Assembly: GCA_021836865.1 (NCBI GenBank)
Contig: JAKBHH010000011.1
Span: 1-58,844, forward strand
Source: Acidobacteriota bacterium
GTDB taxonomy: Bacteria > Acidobacteriota > Terriglobia > Terriglobales > Acidobacteriaceae
Direction: 5' to 3'
Length of the DNA: 58,844 bases
The stretch's first letter is position 1. Every line of letters begins with the position of its first letter. Below are positions 33,293 to 41,483 of the stretch, in pieces. The notes beneath the pieces are model-generated. The model ran no database searches, had not been told where the DNA came from, and saw only the letters and a list, made by a program, of their open reading frames with translations. The position numbers and the translations under genes were made by a program.

Positions 33293-33490
33293 TTGGCAGA
33301 GGTTCGCTTGCAGGATGGCGAGCCGCTCGAAAATGCGCTGCGCCGGTTTAAGCGGAAGGTACAGCAGGAGGACATCATCAAGGAAGTAAAGCGTCACTCC
33401 TACTACCTGAAGCCCGGTGAGAAGCGCCGCGTCAAAGCAGCACTGGCGCGCAAGCGGAATCGCAAGAAAGCTCGCAAAGAGCAGGACTAG
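33293..33490 (+). CDS. rpsU: 30S ribosomal protein S21
   Basis: 65 aa. The TTG start (LAEVRLQDGE) has GGAGGT 8 nt upstream. The sequence contains the family pattern ENALRRFKRKVQQEDIIKE, HSYYLKPGEKRR and a basic C-terminal tail (ARKRNRKKARKEQD). S21 binds the 30S platform near the anti-Shine-Dalgarno region and helps initiation. It is monocistronic here, followed by a canonical terminator, unlike the rpsU-dnaG-rpoD arrangement of enterobacteria. Confidence 0.96.
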   Translation: MAEVRLQDGEPLENALRRFKRKVQQEDIIKEVKRHSYYLKPGEKRRVKAALARKRNRKKARKEQD

Positions 33491-33512
33491 TTTCAGGCAA
33501 CCGAATCGTGAC

Positions 33513-33544
33513 AGCCGCCGCTCAATGTGCGGCGCGGGTTTTTT
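33513..33544 (+). terminator. Rho-independent terminator of rpsU
   Basis: Stem CCGCCGC / GCGGCG around the loop TCAATGT, followed by CGGG and six T. It lies 22 nt after the rpsU stop. Confidence 0.85.
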
Positions 33545-33806
33545 GACCGTGCGGCGCAGGCAACACCAGACCACCGGAGCGGCCTGTCGCGATTCATTTT
33601 CTCCACTTCCCCGCCTTATCACATCGCTGGTGATGGGCGTTTCATCCGTCTGCGGTGTACATCAGCAGACATTCCAAATTGCCGCGCCTTTTCGCGGCCC
33701 GGGCCCTTGCGATTGACCTAAGTACGAAGACAGGGAATCGGGACCGGCAAAGCTCTCGGGATGATGGCCGATTCCGACGTTATTCCCTTCTCCGGGGAAG
33801 CCGGCC

Positions 33807-34118
33807 ATGGAATATACCGATCGAGTGCTCAAATGTATCGATTGCGGCGCGGAGTTCATCTTCACCGCAGGGGAACAGCTCTTCTTCCACGACAAACAAT
33901 TTACCAACGACCCCAAGCGCTGCAAGCAGTGCAAGGCCAAGCGCGCTGCCGGCAGCGGCGCTCGCGTGCGGGCAGAGACGCGTACGACGTGCTCGGAGTG
34001 CGGCACGTCAACCACTGTGCCCTTCAAGCCGACGCAGGGCAGGCCGGTGCTGTGCCGTTCATGCTTTCAGAAGCAGCCGAGCCGGGGAGCCGCACCGCAG
34101 GCCGCGGCAGGCATCTAG
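33807..34118 (+). CDS. Zinc-ribbon domain protein (103 aa)
   Basis: Eight cysteines in four CxxC pairs form two zinc ribbons: LKCIDCGAEF with RCKQCKAKR, and TTCSECGTS with LCRSCFQ. The first ribbon plus FIFTAGEQLFFHDKQFTNDP is the signature of the probable zinc-binding domain family found in many bacteria; the second resembles CxxC-x(n)-CxxC ribbons often associated with cold-shock or RNA-binding proteins. It is cytoplasmic. Its exact role is unknown. Its stop overlaps the end of the convergent DinB-like gene by 4 bp. Confidence 0.88.
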   Translation: MEYTDRVLKCIDCGAEFIFTAGEQLFFHDKQFTNDPKRCKQCKAKRAAGSGARVRAETRTTCSECGTSTTVPFKPTQGRPVLCRSCFQKQPSRGAAPQAAAGI

Positions 34119-34615
34119 CGCAGCGCAGAGCTGAGGAGCAGATCTCCGCGCACCGCGGCCGGATGGCCGGCCTGACGGAGCAGCGTGGTCAGTTGCGCGT
34201 AGTGTCGCTGGCTGTGCAGGAGCGCATGGGCGGCGAGTTTGCGGCGGGTGAAATCATGCGAGCCGGGCCCCAGCCACGGAAACTCGAGCGAGATCACGCC
34301 GTTCCAATCAAAACCGGCATTGCCCAGAGCGCCGTGCAGAATGGCGCTTGCCTCAGTATGCAGCGCGTAGAGAGCTTCAAGAGGGCCGGGGGGCGTGGCA
34401 TCGCGGTCGGTTATGGGCAGGGCGACAATGCGCTGCGCCCAGCGCAACTCAACTCCCCAGACATGGCGCACAAATGCCTGCACGGTGGCGGCGCCGCCGA
34501 TGTCACAGGGCAGGTCGAGCTGCGAAGGATTGGCATCAAAGTGGGAGCGCCAGTTCGCGGCGGCCTCGTCGCACCATGCAAGAAGTTCGTCGAGTGTGAC
34601 TGCTGCTGCCATCAT
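34115..34615 (-). CDS. DinB-like four-helix protein
   Basis: 166 aa. The helices and spaced histidines (FVRHVWGVELRWAQR, then AAHALLHSQRHYAQLTTLL) fit the DinB/YfiT superfamily of putative metal-dependent enzymes, some of which are thiol transferases. Its ATG overlaps the purD stop by 4 nt (ATGA), so it is translated with purD, although no functional link is obvious. Its substrate is unknown. Confidence 0.8.
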   Translation of the reverse strand: MMAAAVTLDELLAWCDEAAANWRSHFDANPSQLDLPCDIGGAATVQAFVRHVWGVELRWAQRIVALPITDRDATPPGPLEALYALHTEASAILHGALGNAGFDWNGVISLEFPWLGPGSHDFTRRKLAAHALLHSQRHYAQLTTLLRQAGHPAAVRGDLLLSSALR

Positions 34616-35901
34616 GCCTCCTTCTGCGCTTTAGGTTTGAGGGCGCGGTGCCCGATGTCGCGGCGGAAATAGATGCCGTCGAAATGCACCTCGCCGAGAG
34701 CCTGGTAGGCGCGATTCAGCGCCTGCTGCAGCGATTCCTCCACGGCAGTGACGCCGAGCACGCGGCCGCCGGCGGTGACGATCTGACCGTCGCGAGCGGA
34801 GGTCCCGGCATGAAAGACCTGGACGCCGGGCACCTGCGCCGCAGCGGCAAGACCGGAGATGGGAAAGCCGGTTTTGTAGCTGCCGGGATAGCCGCCGGAA
34901 CTGGCGACGACGCAGGCCGAAGCGCCCGGGCTCCAGCTGAGTTCGGTGTCGGCGAGCGTGCCATCGACGCAGGCGTCGATGGCATCGACGAGGTCGCTTT
35001 CAAGACGCACGAGAATAGCCTGCGTCTCCGGATCGCCGAAGCGGGCGTTGTACTCGAGCACCTCAGGGCCGCGGGCGGTCATCATGAGGCCGACGTAGAG
35101 GACTCCGAGATAGGGAACGCCTTCCTCGGCCATGCCGCGCACGGTGGGCTCGGCGATGTGGTGCAGGATCCACTCGGTCATGTGTGGTTCGAGAATCGAG
35201 TCGGTCGAGTAGACACCCATGCCGCCGGTGTTGGGGCCTGTGTCGCCCTCGCCGATGCGCTTGTGGTCCTGCGCGGGGACGAGCGGAACGACAGACTTGC
35301 CATCGGACAGGCACAGGAAGCTGACTTCTTCGCCTTCGAGAAACTCTTCCAGCACAACCTGCGCCTCTGCCGAGCCAAGCAGAGCCCCGGAGAAGAGGCC
35401 CTGTGCCGCCTCCAGCGCCGTGTTGCGCGAAGAACAGATGATGACGCCTTTGCCGGCGGCCAAGCCGTCGGCCTTGACGACGATGGGTGGGTGGAAGCGA
35501 TCGATCATCTTCTCGAGCTCGGCAGCGCTGGAGCAGACCGCATAGTTGGCGGTGGGGATCTTGTTGCGCTTCATGAACTGCTTGGCGAAGGCCTTGCTGG
35601 TCTCGAGCATGGCCGCCTCGCGCGTGGGGCCGAAGACGCGGAAGCCGCGCTGCTGGAGGGCATCGACAATGCCCAGAGAAAGCGGCAGTTCGGGACCGAC
35701 AATGGTCAGGTCGGGGCGTTCCGCTTCAGCGAGATGCACCATCGCGCCGAGATCGTTGAGCGAAACGGGGACACAGCGGGCAACCTGGGCAATGCCGCCG
35801 TTACCGGGCGCGCAAACAACCTCTGTGACGCGCGGACTGCGCCGCATTGACCAGGCCAGAGCGTGCTCGCGGCCACCGGAACCAAGAATCAGAACTTTCA
35901 T
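34612..35901 (-). CDS. purD: Phosphoribosylamine--glycine ligase (GARS)
   Basis: 429 aa; the ATG at 35901 (MKVLILGSGGREHA) was chosen over the upstream 35958 because it begins at the conserved N-terminus. It catalyses step 2 of purine biosynthesis: 5-phosphoribosylamine + glycine + ATP to GAR. The ATP-grasp signature is present: VVKADGLAAGKGV, VLEEFLEGEEVS, TGPNTGGMGVYS and VLEYNARFGDPETQ. No fused purM or purN domain. It is first in a two-gene transcript with the DinB-like gene. Confidence 0.97.
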   Translation of the reverse strand: MKVLILGSGGREHALAWSMRRSPRVTEVVCAPGNGGIAQVARCVPVSLNDLGAMVHLAEAERPDLTIVGPELPLSLGIVDALQQRGFRVFGPTREAAMLETSKAFAKQFMKRNKIPTANYAVCSSAAELEKMIDRFHPPIVVKADGLAAGKGVIICSSRNTALEAAQGLFSGALLGSAEAQVVLEEFLEGEEVSFLCLSDGKSVVPLVPAQDHKRIGEGDTGPNTGGMGVYSTDSILEPHMTEWILHHIAEPTVRGMAEEGVPYLGVLYVGLMMTARGPEVLEYNARFGDPETQAILVRLESDLVDAIDACVDGTLADTELSWSPGASACVVASSGGYPGSYKTGFPISGLAAAAQVPGVQVFHAGTSARDGQIVTAGGRVLGVTAVEESLQQALNRAYQALGEVHFDGIYFRRDIGHRALKPKAQKEA

Positions 35902-36004
35902 GCGGTTTCCCCCTGATGGGCCGGCGACGCCAGAACCCCGAAAGGTTATGGTCGGCAATGCGGGCGGGGGAAGTCAAACCGAACTGTGCGCCGCCGCGCT
36001 CTCC

Positions 36005-36010
36005 TATACT
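36005..36010 (+). promoter_or_regulatory. -10 element for the small membrane protein/miaA
   Basis: TATACT sits 22 nt before the ATG at 36032, in the divergent gap with purD. No convincing -35 is present. Confidence 0.35.
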
Positions 36011-36031
36011 GAAGCGTTGCGCCGGCCCGAT

Positions 36032-36244
36032 ATGCCGGTGGATGCAGAGACGATCACGATGGAAACACGCATCCGGCCTTATCTCGAACAGAAAGCCGCG
36101 GAGGAGCGGCGCGCGGAGCAGCAGCGACTCTTCGCGCGCAATCAGGCGCTCGGCCTGGTGCTGCTGGCGGTGGGCGTGCTGGGCTGGTGGCTGATGCATG
36201 CCAATCTCAAATGGCTCTTTCCCCCCGGCTGGTGGCGCCTGTGA
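36032..36244 (+). CDS. Small single-pass membrane protein
   Basis: 70 aa from ATG 36032, or 61 aa from ATG 36059. The N-terminus is a charged helix (RIRPYLEQKAAEERRAEQQR), followed by one hydrophobic segment (LGLVLLAVGVLGWWLM) and an aromatic tail (KWLFPPGWWRL). Its TGA overlaps the proposed GTG of miaA (GTGA), which supports its being real and coupled. The family is not recognised. Confidence 0.55.
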   Translation: MPVDAETITMETRIRPYLEQKAAEERRAEQQRLFARNQALGLVLLAVGVLGWWLMHANLKWLFPPGWWRL

Positions 36245-37224
36245 GGCCTGGGCGCAAGGATCCTGCGCGGACGGCGGACCGCGCCTTCGGCGCAAAGGAG
36301 CCGCTGGTTGTGCTCCTGCTGGGCCCGACAGGCAGCGGGAAGACCGCGCTGTCTTTGTCCCTCGCCGAGCGTTTTGGCGGCGAGATTGTGAGCTGCGACT
36401 CCGTGGCCGTGTATCGCGGGATGGATCTGGGCTCTGCCAAACCGACCGCGGCGGAGCGAGCGCGGGCGCCGCATCACCTCATCGACGTGGCGAATCCGGA
36501 TGAGCCGTTTACCGCAGGCGCGTACAGCAGACTTGCCCGCACGGCTCTGCGGGAGATTGCGGCGCGCGGGCGCCTGCCGATTGTGACCGGCGGGACTGGA
36601 CTCTACCTGCGAGCGCTGACCGAGGGCTTGTTTGCTGCGCCGGAGCGGCAGGAGAAGCTGCGCGAGCGGCTGCGCCTGTCGGCAGAGAAGCGGGGCGGCG
36701 CGTGGCTGCATCGAATGCTTGCGCGCCTCGACGCCGCACGCGCGCAGAGCATCCACGCGAATGACACGCCGAAGCTGATTCGCGCAATCGAAGTCTGTCT
36801 GGCAGGACGCAGACCGATGAGCGAGATGCTGGAGCGCGAAGATCTGGCGCGCGATCCGCTGACGGGCTTCCGGCTGCTGCGTATCGGGCTGAACCCACCG
36901 CGCGCGGCGCTGTATGAGCGCATCAATCAACGCTGCGCTGCGATGTTTGCGGCAGGGCTGGTGGAAGAGACGCGCGGCTTGCTGACGCGCTACGGTCCGG
37001 TGAAGGCGTTGGATGCGCTGGGCTATCGGCAGGCGCTGGCCGTTGTGCGCGGTGAGATGAGCGAAGAGGCTGGCCTTGCCGCGGCTCAACAGGGACATCG
37101 CAACTATGCCAAGAGGCAGATGACGTGGTTTCGGCGCGAGCCGGAGGTGCATTGGATTGAGAGTTTCGGCGATGAGACGGAAACGGCGCGCAGGGCGGTG
37201 GGCCCGGTGGAAGCTGCCCTGTGA
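36241..37224 (+). CDS. miaA: tRNA dimethylallyltransferase
   Basis: It transfers dimethylallyl from DMAPP to A37 of tRNAs that read UNN codons. The P-loop LLGPTGSGKT opens the domain; SCDSVAVYRGMDLGSAKPT, PHHLIDVANPDEPFTAGAY, VTGGTGLYLRAL and ALGYRQ match the family; and the C-terminal QGHRNYAKRQMTWFRR motif is complete. The GTG at 36241 gives 327 aa and overlaps the upstream stop. ATGs at 36211 or 36187 would add a non-conserved basic extension. Confidence 0.94.
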   Translation: MRPGRKDPARTADRAFGAKEPLVVLLLGPTGSGKTALSLSLAERFGGEIVSCDSVAVYRGMDLGSAKPTAAERARAPHHLIDVANPDEPFTAGAYSRLARTALREIAARGRLPIVTGGTGLYLRALTEGLFAAPERQEKLRERLRLSAEKRGGAWLHRMLARLDAARAQSIHANDTPKLIRAIEVCLAGRRPMSEMLEREDLARDPLTGFRLLRIGLNPPRAALYERINQRCAAMFAAGLVEETRGLLTRYGPVKALDALGYRQALAVVRGEMSEEAGLAAAQQGHRNYAKRQMTWFRREPEVHWIESFGDETETARRAVGPVEAAL

Positions 37225-37318
37225 CCGGCCGCTCTTCACTGATCGCATGTCCATTTAGACTGGTCTGTGGATTCGCGCGCGGGTTGGTGAGCGAAAGCGC
37301 GCGGGAATGGAGCTGACC

Positions 37319-38743
37319 TTGGCAGAGACGATCTTCGATGTGGCGATACTCGGCGGCGGTCCGGGCGGATATACGGCGGCTTTTCGCGGAGCGCAACTGG
37401 GCCTGAAGGTGGCGCTGATCGAGAAGAGCCCGAAGCTGGGCGGAACCTGCCTGCACGTGGGCTGCATCCCGACCAAGTCACTGCTGTTCAACGCCGAGTT
37501 GTGGGACCACCTGAAGCACGCGGCCGAGTACGGCATTGACGGCGTCGATGGGCGCACGCTGAATTGGGCGGCGGTGCTGGCGCGCAAGAACTCCATCGTC
37601 AGCAAGCACACCAAGGGCCTGGAATTTCTGGTGAAGAAGAACAAGGTGACGCTGATCCAGGGGTTTGGAAGGCTGACCGGCCCCGCGCAGAGCGGCGTGC
37701 ACACGGTGGCCCTGAGCGAAGCGCCAGAGGGCGCGCCGGCGGAGCTGAAGGCGCGGCACGTGATTCTGGCAACGGGCTCGGAAGCGAAGACGATCTTCGG
37801 GCTGACGCCGGATGACCGCATTCTGACGAATATCGAAATTCTTTCCCTGCCGGAGCCGCCGAAGTCGCTGATTGTGATTGGCGCGGGCGCGGTGGGGATG
37901 GAGTTCAGCTCGATCTTCCGCAGCTTTGGCGCGGAGGTGACGGTCGTAGAGTTCCTGCCGCGCGTGGTGCCGGTGGAGGACGAGGACGTGTCGAAGGAGA
38001 TGACGAGGCTCTTCAAAAAGCGCGGCATCGACGTAAACACCGGCGCGAAGGTAGAGAAGATTGAGAAGACCGAAGCGGGCGTGAAGGTGACCTTGACCAC
38101 TGCCAGCGGCAAGACGGTGGAGAAGGAAGCCGAGCGGGCGCTTGTGGCTGTGGGGCGCGCACCGCGCACGGAGAATGTCGGGCTGGAGAAGACGCGCGTT
38201 GCGCTCGACCGTGGATTTATCAAGGTGAATGAAGCGCAGGAGACGGCCGAGCCGGGCGTGTTTGCGATTGGCGACATTGTGGCCGGGCTGCCGCAACTGG
38301 CGCATGTGGCGATGATGAGCGGCATTGTGGCCGTGTCAAAGATTGCCGGACGCACATTCAAGCCGGTACGGCGCGACCGTATTCCCGGCGCGACGTATAC
38401 GGAGCCGCAGATCGGGTCCGTGGGTCTGACCGAAGCGCAGGCGAAGGAAAAAGGCTATGAAGTAAAGGTGGGCAAGTTTCCGTTCGCGGGCAACTCCAAA
38501 GCGACGATTGTGGGCAACCACGACGGCTTTGTGAAGATCGTTTCCGATGCGAAGTACGGCGAGATTCTGGGCGTGCACATCATCGGGCCGCAGGCGACGG
38601 AGCTTGTCGCGGAGGCTGTTGCGGTGATGGAGTTGGAAGGCACGGTAGACGATCTGATGTTCATGATCCATGCGCATCCTACGCTGGCGGAGTCGATGCT
38701 GGACGCCTACGCGGCGGTGGAGGGCATGGCGATTAACGCATAA
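37319..38743 (+). CDS. lpdA: Dihydrolipoyl dehydrogenase
   Basis: 474 aa. The TTG at 37319 has GGAG 6 nt upstream; the ATG at 37307 (MELTLAET) is the alternative. It is the FAD-dependent E3 component of 2-oxoacid dehydrogenase complexes or glycine cleavage, reoxidising dihydrolipoyl groups with NAD. Seen: FAD-binding GGGPGGYTAA, redox disulfide GGTCLHVGCIPTK, NAD-binding VIGAGAVGMEFSSIF, a second FAD motif GVFAIGDIV, and the C-terminal His-Glu of HAHPTLAES. E1 and E2 genes are not nearby. Confidence 0.95.
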   Translation: MAETIFDVAILGGGPGGYTAAFRGAQLGLKVALIEKSPKLGGTCLHVGCIPTKSLLFNAELWDHLKHAAEYGIDGVDGRTLNWAAVLARKNSIVSKHTKGLEFLVKKNKVTLIQGFGRLTGPAQSGVHTVALSEAPEGAPAELKARHVILATGSEAKTIFGLTPDDRILTNIEILSLPEPPKSLIVIGAGAVGMEFSSIFRSFGAEVTVVEFLPRVVPVEDEDVSKEMTRLFKKRGIDVNTGAKVEKIEKTEAGVKVTLTTASGKTVEKEAERALVAVGRAPRTENVGLEKTRVALDRGFIKVNEAQETAEPGVFAIGDIVAGLPQLAHVAMMSGIVAVSKIAGRTFKPVRRDRIPGATYTEPQIGSVGLTEAQAKEKGYEVKVGKFPFAGNSKATIVGNHDGFVKIVSDAKYGEILGVHIIGPQATELVAEAVAVMELEGTVDDLMFMIHAHPTLAESMLDAYAAVEGMAINA

Positions 38744-38783
38744 AGCGATGCGTTTACCGGGGTGGAAGCAGACACGCGTTCGG

Positions 38784-38789
38784 TATAAT
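38784..38789 (+). promoter_or_regulatory. -10 element before the transglutaminase-like gene
   Basis: A perfect TATAAT lies 29 nt before the TTG start at 38819. The best -35 (GTGGAA, 16-nt spacer) is weak. Confidence 0.45.
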
Positions 38790-38818
38790 CGCGCCAGCTT
38801 TTCACGAGAACGCCAACT

Positions 38819-39475
38819 TTGCCTTCAACACATCGGGGACTTTCGAGAACTAAAACGCGATCCTATCTGCGCGAAAGCTTCGGCTTCTCGCCGCAGGAGT
38901 TGCGCACCCTGCGCGCGCTGAAGACTCCGGCACGCATTCAGAAGTTCATCGATGAGCTGACGTATCAGTACGCGGACACGGCCTTGTCGCCCAGGCGCGT
39001 GCTCAATGAGCGCAAAGGCCACTGCATGGAGGGCGCGCTGCTGGCCGCTGCCGCGCTGCGCGTGAACGGGCATCCGCCGCTGCTCATGGACCTGGAGGCG
39101 GTGCGCGATGACGACCATGTGATTGCGCTCTTCCGCGAACGCGGCTTGTGGGGCGGAATTGCCAAATCGAACTTTGCCGGGCTGCGCTTTCGCGCGCCGG
39201 TGTATCGCACACTGCGCGAGCTGGCGCTGAGCTACTTTGAGCAATACTACAACCTGCGCGGCGAGCGCAACCTGCGCGCCTACTCGCGGGCCGTGAATCT
39301 GTTGCAGCTGGACGACCAGCGCTGGATGACGGCGGAGGAGGATGTCTGGTGCGTTCCGGAGGCGCTGATTGCGGCAAAGCACTATGCGCTTGTCCCTGAC
39401 GCGGTGGCTCGTGCGCTGCCGCGAGTCGATCGCAGAAGCTTTGAAGCAGGAAAGTACGGGTGGATGAAGCACTAG
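38819..39475 (+). CDS. Transglutaminase-like hypothetical protein
   Basis: 218 aa from a TTG start. A Cys in RKGHCMEGALLAAAALR (Cys69) at the head of a helix, and a downstream His in DDDHVIALF (His100), resemble the Cys-His pair of the transglutaminase/papain-like fold. A following acidic residue could complete a triad but is not assigned. No signal peptide was seen, so it is probably cytoplasmic. The call is fold-level only; the substrate is unknown. Confidence 0.65.
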   Translation: MPSTHRGLSRTKTRSYLRESFGFSPQELRTLRALKTPARIQKFIDELTYQYADTALSPRRVLNERKGHCMEGALLAAAALRVNGHPPLLMDLEAVRDDDHVIALFRERGLWGGIAKSNFAGLRFRAPVYRTLRELALSYFEQYYNLRGERNLRAYSRAVNLLQLDDQRWMTAEEDVWCVPEALIAAKHYALVPDAVARALPRVDRRSFEAGKYGWMKH

Positions 39476-39715
39476 GCTGAGCACGTACTTGGCCTGTCTG
39501 CCTTTTTTGCGAGGGCGCCCTTTTGCCTGTCCCCTGTTCATCCCGTCAAATGCATCGGCAGCAAGTTCTTGCCAACACGGCAGCTCATCGTGGACTCTGA
39601 GATTCCAGCAGGCCTGGTCGCGTGGTCCGGCCCAGCCTGAGCATGGTGCGTGCGGCCTGCGGATGTGCAGATTCGGAGACGCAGGTCAGAGGTGCAACTT
39701 CCCCGGAGGTTCCAG

Positions 39716-40777
39716 ATGGCAGGTGTCTATCTGCGACGTATCGGAACCGCGGTTCCGGAACATGATATTCACGACAAGTTCATCGCGTTCGCGACGCAGA
39801 TGCTTGAAGACCGGCGCGCGCGTTCGATCTTCCAGCGGATTGCGGCGAAGTCAGAGATTCATCACCGCTACTCGTGCCTGACGGATGAGCCTGCGCGGAG
39901 CGGTGCGGCAATGGATGCCTTCTCGTTCTACGCCGGCGGGCAGTTTCCTTCAACAGCGCAGAGGATGAAGGTCTTCGAGCAATCGGCGCCTGGGCTGCTG
40001 CGCAAGGCGCTGGACAAGCTGGCGCTGAGCGCGCAGGAACGCGGACGCATTCGCCATGTGATTGTGACCTGCTGCACGGGCTTTTATGCGCCGGGGATGG
40101 ACTTTGACATCATCGACTATCTGGGCCTGTCCGCGTCGACCGAACGCACGATGATGGGATTCATGGGCTGCTATGCGGCCATGAATGCGCTGAAGATGGC
40201 GCGCCATGTGGTGCGTTCAGAACCGGATGCGCATGTGCTTGTGGTGAATCTGGAGCTGTGTACGCTGCACTTTCAGCCGACGCAGGAGTTGAGCGAGGTC
40301 ATTTCGTTTTCGCTCTTCGCCGATGGTTGCGCGGCGAGCCTGGTGACGAGCGAGCCGGGCGGACTTGAGCTGGAGAGCTTTCACGCGATGCAGATTGAAG
40401 AGTCGCGGGATCTGATTACGTGGCGCGTGGGGGATCTGGGCTTTGATATGTTTCTCTCGACGCACGTGCCAGCGAGGATTGCCAAAGCGATGCGCGAGCA
40501 TGGGGACGCGGTGGCGGACGGCAGGGACGTGAAGCTGTGGGCCATTCATCCGGGCGGACGGTCGATTCTGGACGCCGTCGAGGATGGCCTGGGTCTTGCG
40601 CCCGATGCACTGCGCCCGTCGCGCGAGGTGCTGGCGTCGTTCGGCAACATGTCGTCGGCAACCGTGATGTTTGTGCTGGAAAGGATGATGCGCGAGGCAC
40701 GCACGGGCGAGGCCGGATGTGCCATGTCGTTTGGGCCTGGGCTGACTGCGGAGATTATGCGCTTCCATGTGGCCTGA
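39716..40777 (+). CDS. Type III polyketide synthase (chalcone synthase-like)
   Basis: 353 aa from the ATG at 39716, which has GGAGG 6 nt upstream. It is a KAS III-like homodimeric enzyme condensing an acyl-CoA starter with malonyl-CoA. The catalytic triad is complete: Cys152 in GFMGCYAAMN, His278 in WAIHPGGRSILD and Asn311 in FGNMSSATVMF. CTGFYAPGMDFDII is another family block. It overlaps the downstream methyltransferase by 11 nt. By analogy with similar small clusters, products could be alkylresorcinols or alkylpyrones; chain length and starter are unknown. Confidence 0.94.
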   Translation: MAGVYLRRIGTAVPEHDIHDKFIAFATQMLEDRRARSIFQRIAAKSEIHHRYSCLTDEPARSGAAMDAFSFYAGGQFPSTAQRMKVFEQSAPGLLRKALDKLALSAQERGRIRHVIVTCCTGFYAPGMDFDIIDYLGLSASTERTMMGFMGCYAAMNALKMARHVVRSEPDAHVLVVNLELCTLHFQPTQELSEVISFSLFADGCAASLVTSEPGGLELESFHAMQIEESRDLITWRVGDLGFDMFLSTHVPARIAKAMREHGDAVADGRDVKLWAIHPGGRSILDAVEDGLGLAPDALRPSREVLASFGNMSSATVMFVLERMMREARTGEAGCAMSFGPGLTAEIMRFHVA

Positions 40778-41483
40778 CGCGGCGGCATTTGCACAACGCG
40801 CTCAACTTTCTGAGTTGATGGATGAGCCGTGCAGCTATGCGGAGTTTTACGCCTGCCTTCGCGACCTGATGCGGGTAAATCGTGTGGTGCTTTCGTATCG
40901 GCCCACCCTGCGTTGGCTGCGGCAGGTTGCGGCAGAGGTGCGGCGGCCGCTGCACATTGTCGACGTAGGCAGCGGCGCGGGCGACATGCTGCGGCGCATC
41001 GAAGCGTGGGCGCGGCGGCAACGAGTAGATGTGTGCTTGACCGGCATCGATCTGAATCCGTATGCAGCACAGGCAGCGCGTGAGTTCACGCCGGCCAGCA
41101 GCGCCATCCGGTGGGTGACAGGCGGGGTGTTTGATTTTGCGCCGGATGAGAGGATCGATATTGTCATCAGCTCCCTTTTTGCACATCATCTGGGAGAGGC
41201 TGAGATTGTGCGGTTTCTCGCCTGGATGGAGCGCACGGCGGCGATCGGCTGGTTCATCAATGACCTGAAGCGGGCGCGTGGATCCTATGTTGGATTTTCG
41301 ATGCTCGCGCGCGTGATGCGATGGCATCGCTTCGTGCAGCACGATGGACCCGTGTCGATTCAGCGCGCTTTTACCGCAAGTGACTGGGAACGCTATGCAG
41401 CAGAAGCCCGGGTAAATCGCAACGCGATTCGGATCTATGATGCGTGGCCGGGGCGGCTGTGCGTGGGGCGAGTGAAAGCATGA
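40767..41483 (+). CDS. Class I SAM-dependent methyltransferase
   Basis: 238 aa. The SAM-binding motif I VDVGSGAGDMLRRIE, acidic motif II (TGIDLNPYAAQAAR), and IDIVISSLFAHHL give a Rossmann-type methyltransferase. Its start lies inside the end of the polyketide synthase gene and its stop overlaps the next start (ATGA), so the three are co-translated. It probably methylates the polyketide product on oxygen or carbon; that is inferred from position. Confidence 0.88.
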   Translation: MWPDAAAFAQRAQLSELMDEPCSYAEFYACLRDLMRVNRVVLSYRPTLRWLRQVAAEVRRPLHIVDVGSGAGDMLRRIEAWARRQRVDVCLTGIDLNPYAAQAAREFTPASSAIRWVTGGVFDFAPDERIDIVISSLFAHHLGEAEIVRFLAWMERTAAIGWFINDLKRARGSYVGFSMLARVMRWHRFVQHDGPVSIQRAFTASDWERYAAEARVNRNAIRIYDAWPGRLCVGRVKA

